Shown one piece after another: positions 8,001 to 8,749 of a stretch of 8,749 nucleotides of DNA. The notes under the pieces are model-generated. The model was not told the origin of the DNA. It worked only from the letters and a program-made list of their open reading frames with translations, and made no database searches. Position 1 is the stretch's first letter, and every line of letters begins with the position of its first letter. A program made the translations under genes and the position numbers. The stretch is taken from contig JAZNIV010000129.1 of assembly GCA_045577675.1 (NCBI GenBank), positions 1 through 8,749 of the forward strand. Direction: 5' to 3'. The DNA is from UBA1738 sp045577675. GTDB lineage: Bacteria; Bacillota; Clostridia; UBA1381.

Positions 8001-8546
8001 GTATTCGATACAGAAGTTTACTCAAACACAGGCGGACAGTCATCAAAGGCTACACCAACAGGTGCTATTGCACAGTTTGCAGCAGCTGGTAAGGTTGTTA
8101 AGAAGAAAGACCTCGCTGCAATCGCTATGAGCTACGGATATATCTACGTTGCTCAGATTGCTCAGGGTGCTGACTACAACCAGTGCTTAAAGGCAATGCT
8201 TGAGGCTGAAAGCTACAACGGTCCATCTCTTATCATCGCTTACGCTCCATGTATTAACCATGGTATCAAGGGCGGTATGAGCATCGCTCAGACAGAAGAG
8301 AAGAAGGCTGTTGAAGCTGGCTACTGGCACCTCTTCAGATACGACCCAAGACTTGCTCTTGAGGGCAAGAATCCATTCCAGCTTGACTCAAAAGAACCAA
8401 AGGCAAGCTATGAGGACTTCATTATGGGCGAAGTTCGTTACAACTCACTTGCTCGTCAGAATCCTGAAAGAGCAAAAGAACTCTTCGCAAAAGCTGAAGC
8501 TGATGCAAAGGCTAAGTACGAAAAGTTAGTTGAAATGGCTAAATAA
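5034..8546 (+). CDS. nifJ: Pyruvate:ferredoxin (flavodoxin) oxidoreductase, single-chain PFOR
   Basis: This cytoplasmic enzyme reversibly oxidises pyruvate with CoA to acetyl-CoA and CO2, passing electrons to ferredoxin or flavodoxin. It is the main pyruvate-oxidising route in fermentative anaerobes. The 1170-residue chain has the standard order: pyruvate/pyrimidine-binding domain (~1-258) with YPITPSS at 28-34; domain II (~259-415); gamma-type domain (~416-630); the EKR segment (E675-R677); a two-cluster ferredoxin domain with Cys691, 694, 697, 701 and Cys745, 748, 751, 755; and the C-terminal TPP domain with GGDGWAYDIG (963-972) and YSNTGG (996-1001). The third, proximal cluster has its four cysteines at 816, 819, 844 and 1073. 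Thr31, Glu64, Arg114 and Asn998 correspond to active-site residues known in the Desulfovibrio africanus enzyme. The extra C-terminal domain VII of that enzyme is absent. A good promoter, full AGGAGG and strong terminator suggest a highly expressed monocistronic gene. Confidence 0.98.
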   Translation: MARKMKTMDGNTAAAYASYAFTDVAAIYPITPSSNMAEITDKWATAGQKNIFGRTVQVTEMQSEAGAAGTVHGSLTAGALTTTYTASQGLLLMIPNMYKIAGELLPSVFNVSARALASHALSIFGDHQDVMACRQTGFAMLASTNPQEAMDLGAIAHLTTIKGKVPFIHFFDGFRTSHEYQKVACWDYADLAEMVDWDAINDFRQKALNPEHPAQRGTAQNPDVFFQAKEASNKYYDAIPDLTQEYMDKVNAKIGTDYKLFNYYGAADAETVIIAMGSVNDTISESVDYLNANGEKVGMIKVRLYRPFSVKHFVEAIPSTVKKIVVLDRTKESGSVGEPLYLDVVAALSGTQFANTPVFAGRFGLGSKDTTPAQIIAAFKNNEKKQFTIGINDDVTGLSLEIKENPDTTPAGIKSCKFWGLGADGTVGANKNSVKIIGDHTDMNVQAYFDYDSKKSGGLTVSHLRFGNAKITSTYLINKADFVACHKASYIRQYDMVQDVKPGGVFLLNCSWNQEELESHLPGQVKRYIAENNIQFYTIDGVKIGKEIGLGNRINTVLQSAFFKLADIIPASDAIQYMKDAATASYSKKGDAIVKMNHDAIDAGADAIVKVDVPASWKDAKDEDLSVKHEGEGKLVDYVNNVLVPVNGFRGMQLPVSTFVPYANGEVPLGSSAFEKRGIAIDVPTWNGDVCLQCGLCSYVCPHGCIRPVVLTEEEMKNAPEGIKYVKMKQLDGYYYGMAISVLDCTGCGSCVNVCPEVKGTKALSMSPLDNNLDIQKGFDYGVKLATKPSVLEKFPITSVKGSQFRTPYLEFSGACAGCGETPYAKLVTQLFGDRMYIANATGCSSIWGGSAPSTPYTTDENGRGPAWANSLFEDNAEYGYGMFLGQKAIRDKNIEKLEKIASENAEVKPAVDKFLETKDCGTANRVATEELLKAIANLNSQEAKDVLADKDYLNKKSVWIFGGDGWAYDIGYGGVDHVLASGEDVNIMVFDTEVYSNTGGQSSKATPTGAIAQFAAAGKVVKKKDLAAIAMSYGYIYVAQIAQGADYNQCLKAMLEAESYNGPSLIIAYAPCINHGIKGGMSIAQTEEKKAVEAGYWHLFRYDPRLALEGKNPFQLDSKEPKASYEDFIMGEVRYNSLARQNPERAKELFAKAEADAKAKYEKLVEMAK

Positions 8547-8559
8547 TTAAGGCTATATT

Positions 8560-8592
8560 AAAACCACCGATTTTAAAATCGGTGGTTTTTTT
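8560..8592 (+). terminator. Strong intrinsic terminator of the PFOR gene
   Basis: ACCACCGAT (8563-8571) pairs with ATCGGTGGT (8578-8586) around a TTTAAA loop that can itself pair partly, and AAA/TTT extends the base. A run of seven Ts (8586-8592) follows. It lies 14 bases past the PFOR stop codon. On the minus strand the U-tract is shorter, so it could also weakly terminate the converging gene at 8602-8748. Confidence 0.92.
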
Positions 8593-8601
8593 AATTATTT
8601 G

Positions 8602-8748
8602 TTAATTTCCTGCCAAGCCTCGGTACTCCGGCTTTAAATATCCGCTCATATCCGAAAGGGATAATGGTATTTCCACAAAGCCCCTCTCATAGTACGAAAG
8701 CTCATACGGCGGATAAAAAAGTACAAGATTTTTCTCATTAATATAAAA
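8602..8748 (-). CDS. C-terminal fragment of a DUF3298/RsiV-like protein (gene continues past right edge)
   Basis: A minus-strand frame open to the window edge encodes 48 residues before a TAA at 8604-8602. The segment contains FYINEKNLVLFYPPYELSYY and then GFVEIPLSLSDMSGYLKPEY. The pattern of a short strand, a 'l-v-F-Y-p-P-Y-E' motif, then a glycine and a 'v-x-I-P-x-S-x-L' motif resembles the end of DUF3298 domains. These occur in extracytoplasmic proteins such as the lysozyme-sensing anti-sigma factor RsiV. The match is from memory of the family pattern over a short stretch, so function is not assigned. No start is visible, and the 55 bases between this stop and the PFOR stop hold only the terminator. 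It converges on PFOR. Confidence 0.6.
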   Translation of the reverse strand, partial: FYINEKNLVLFYPPYELSYYERGFVEIPLSLSDMSGYLKPEYRGLAGN

Positions 8749-8749
8749 T

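Noticed and set aside
8602..8738. Complete small minus-strand gene starting at the ATG at 8738-8736
   Set aside because: That ATG is in a different frame, which hits a TGA early. The frame with protein-like content has no start inside the window and runs off the edge, so it is a partial gene.
1..8749. A novel defence, mobile or biosynthetic system
   Set aside because: All four substantial genes are recognisable housekeeping, metabolic or sporulation families. There are no transposases, integrases, repeats arrays or clusters of unknown genes.

Overview
The window looks like a chromosomal segment of a low-to-moderate-GC, anaerobic, spore-forming Clostridia-type Firmicute, possibly a gut Oscillospiraceae or Ruminococcaceae relative. 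The evidence is a forespore sigma factor (SigG), a single-chain pyruvate:ferredoxin oxidoreductase typical of strict anaerobes, Gram-positive-style strong Shine-Dalgarno sequences, a PtsG-type sugar transporter, and compact intergenic regions with hairpin terminators. The genus cannot be fixed from the sequence alone.

Layout from left to right. (1) 2-2221, plus strand: most of an SNF2-family DNA-dependent ATPase, running in from beyond the left edge. (2) 2232-2264: a strong bidirectional hairpin terminator between converging genes. (3) 2330-3097, minus strand: sigG. (4) 3152-3196: a two-tier hairpin just past the end of the next gene. (5) 3201-4787, minus strand: a PtsG/MalX-type PTS permease with fused EIIC and EIIB domains and no EIIA. 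(6) 4788-5033: a 246-bp AT-rich divergent promoter region holding a good plus-strand promoter, a weaker minus-strand promoter, a dyad lying between them, and an AT-rich hairpin plus T-run in the plus-strand leader. (7) 5034-8546, plus strand: complete pyruvate:ferredoxin oxidoreductase, with every recognised cofactor and active-site motif present. (8) 8563-8592: strong terminator. (9) 8602-8748, minus strand: the C-terminal 48 residues of a gene entering from the right edge, resembling the end of DUF3298/RsiV-type proteins.

How the genes relate. The divergent pair makes metabolic sense. The PTS permease brings in and phosphorylates a hexose-type sugar using PEP, which releases pyruvate, and PFOR oxidises pyruvate to acetyl-CoA, CO2 and reduced ferredoxin. 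They share one intergenic control region. SigG and the SNF2 ATPase have no obvious functional link to that pair or to each other. SigG is not next to spoIIGA and sigE, its usual partners, within this window.

I looked for a new multi-gene system and did not find one. All four substantial genes belong to well-known families. The most interesting leftovers are regulatory: the dyad between the divergent promoters, the attenuator-like element in the PFOR leader, and the long hairpin between the PTS gene and sigG. No tRNA, rRNA, insertion sequence, CRISPR array or attachment site was seen.
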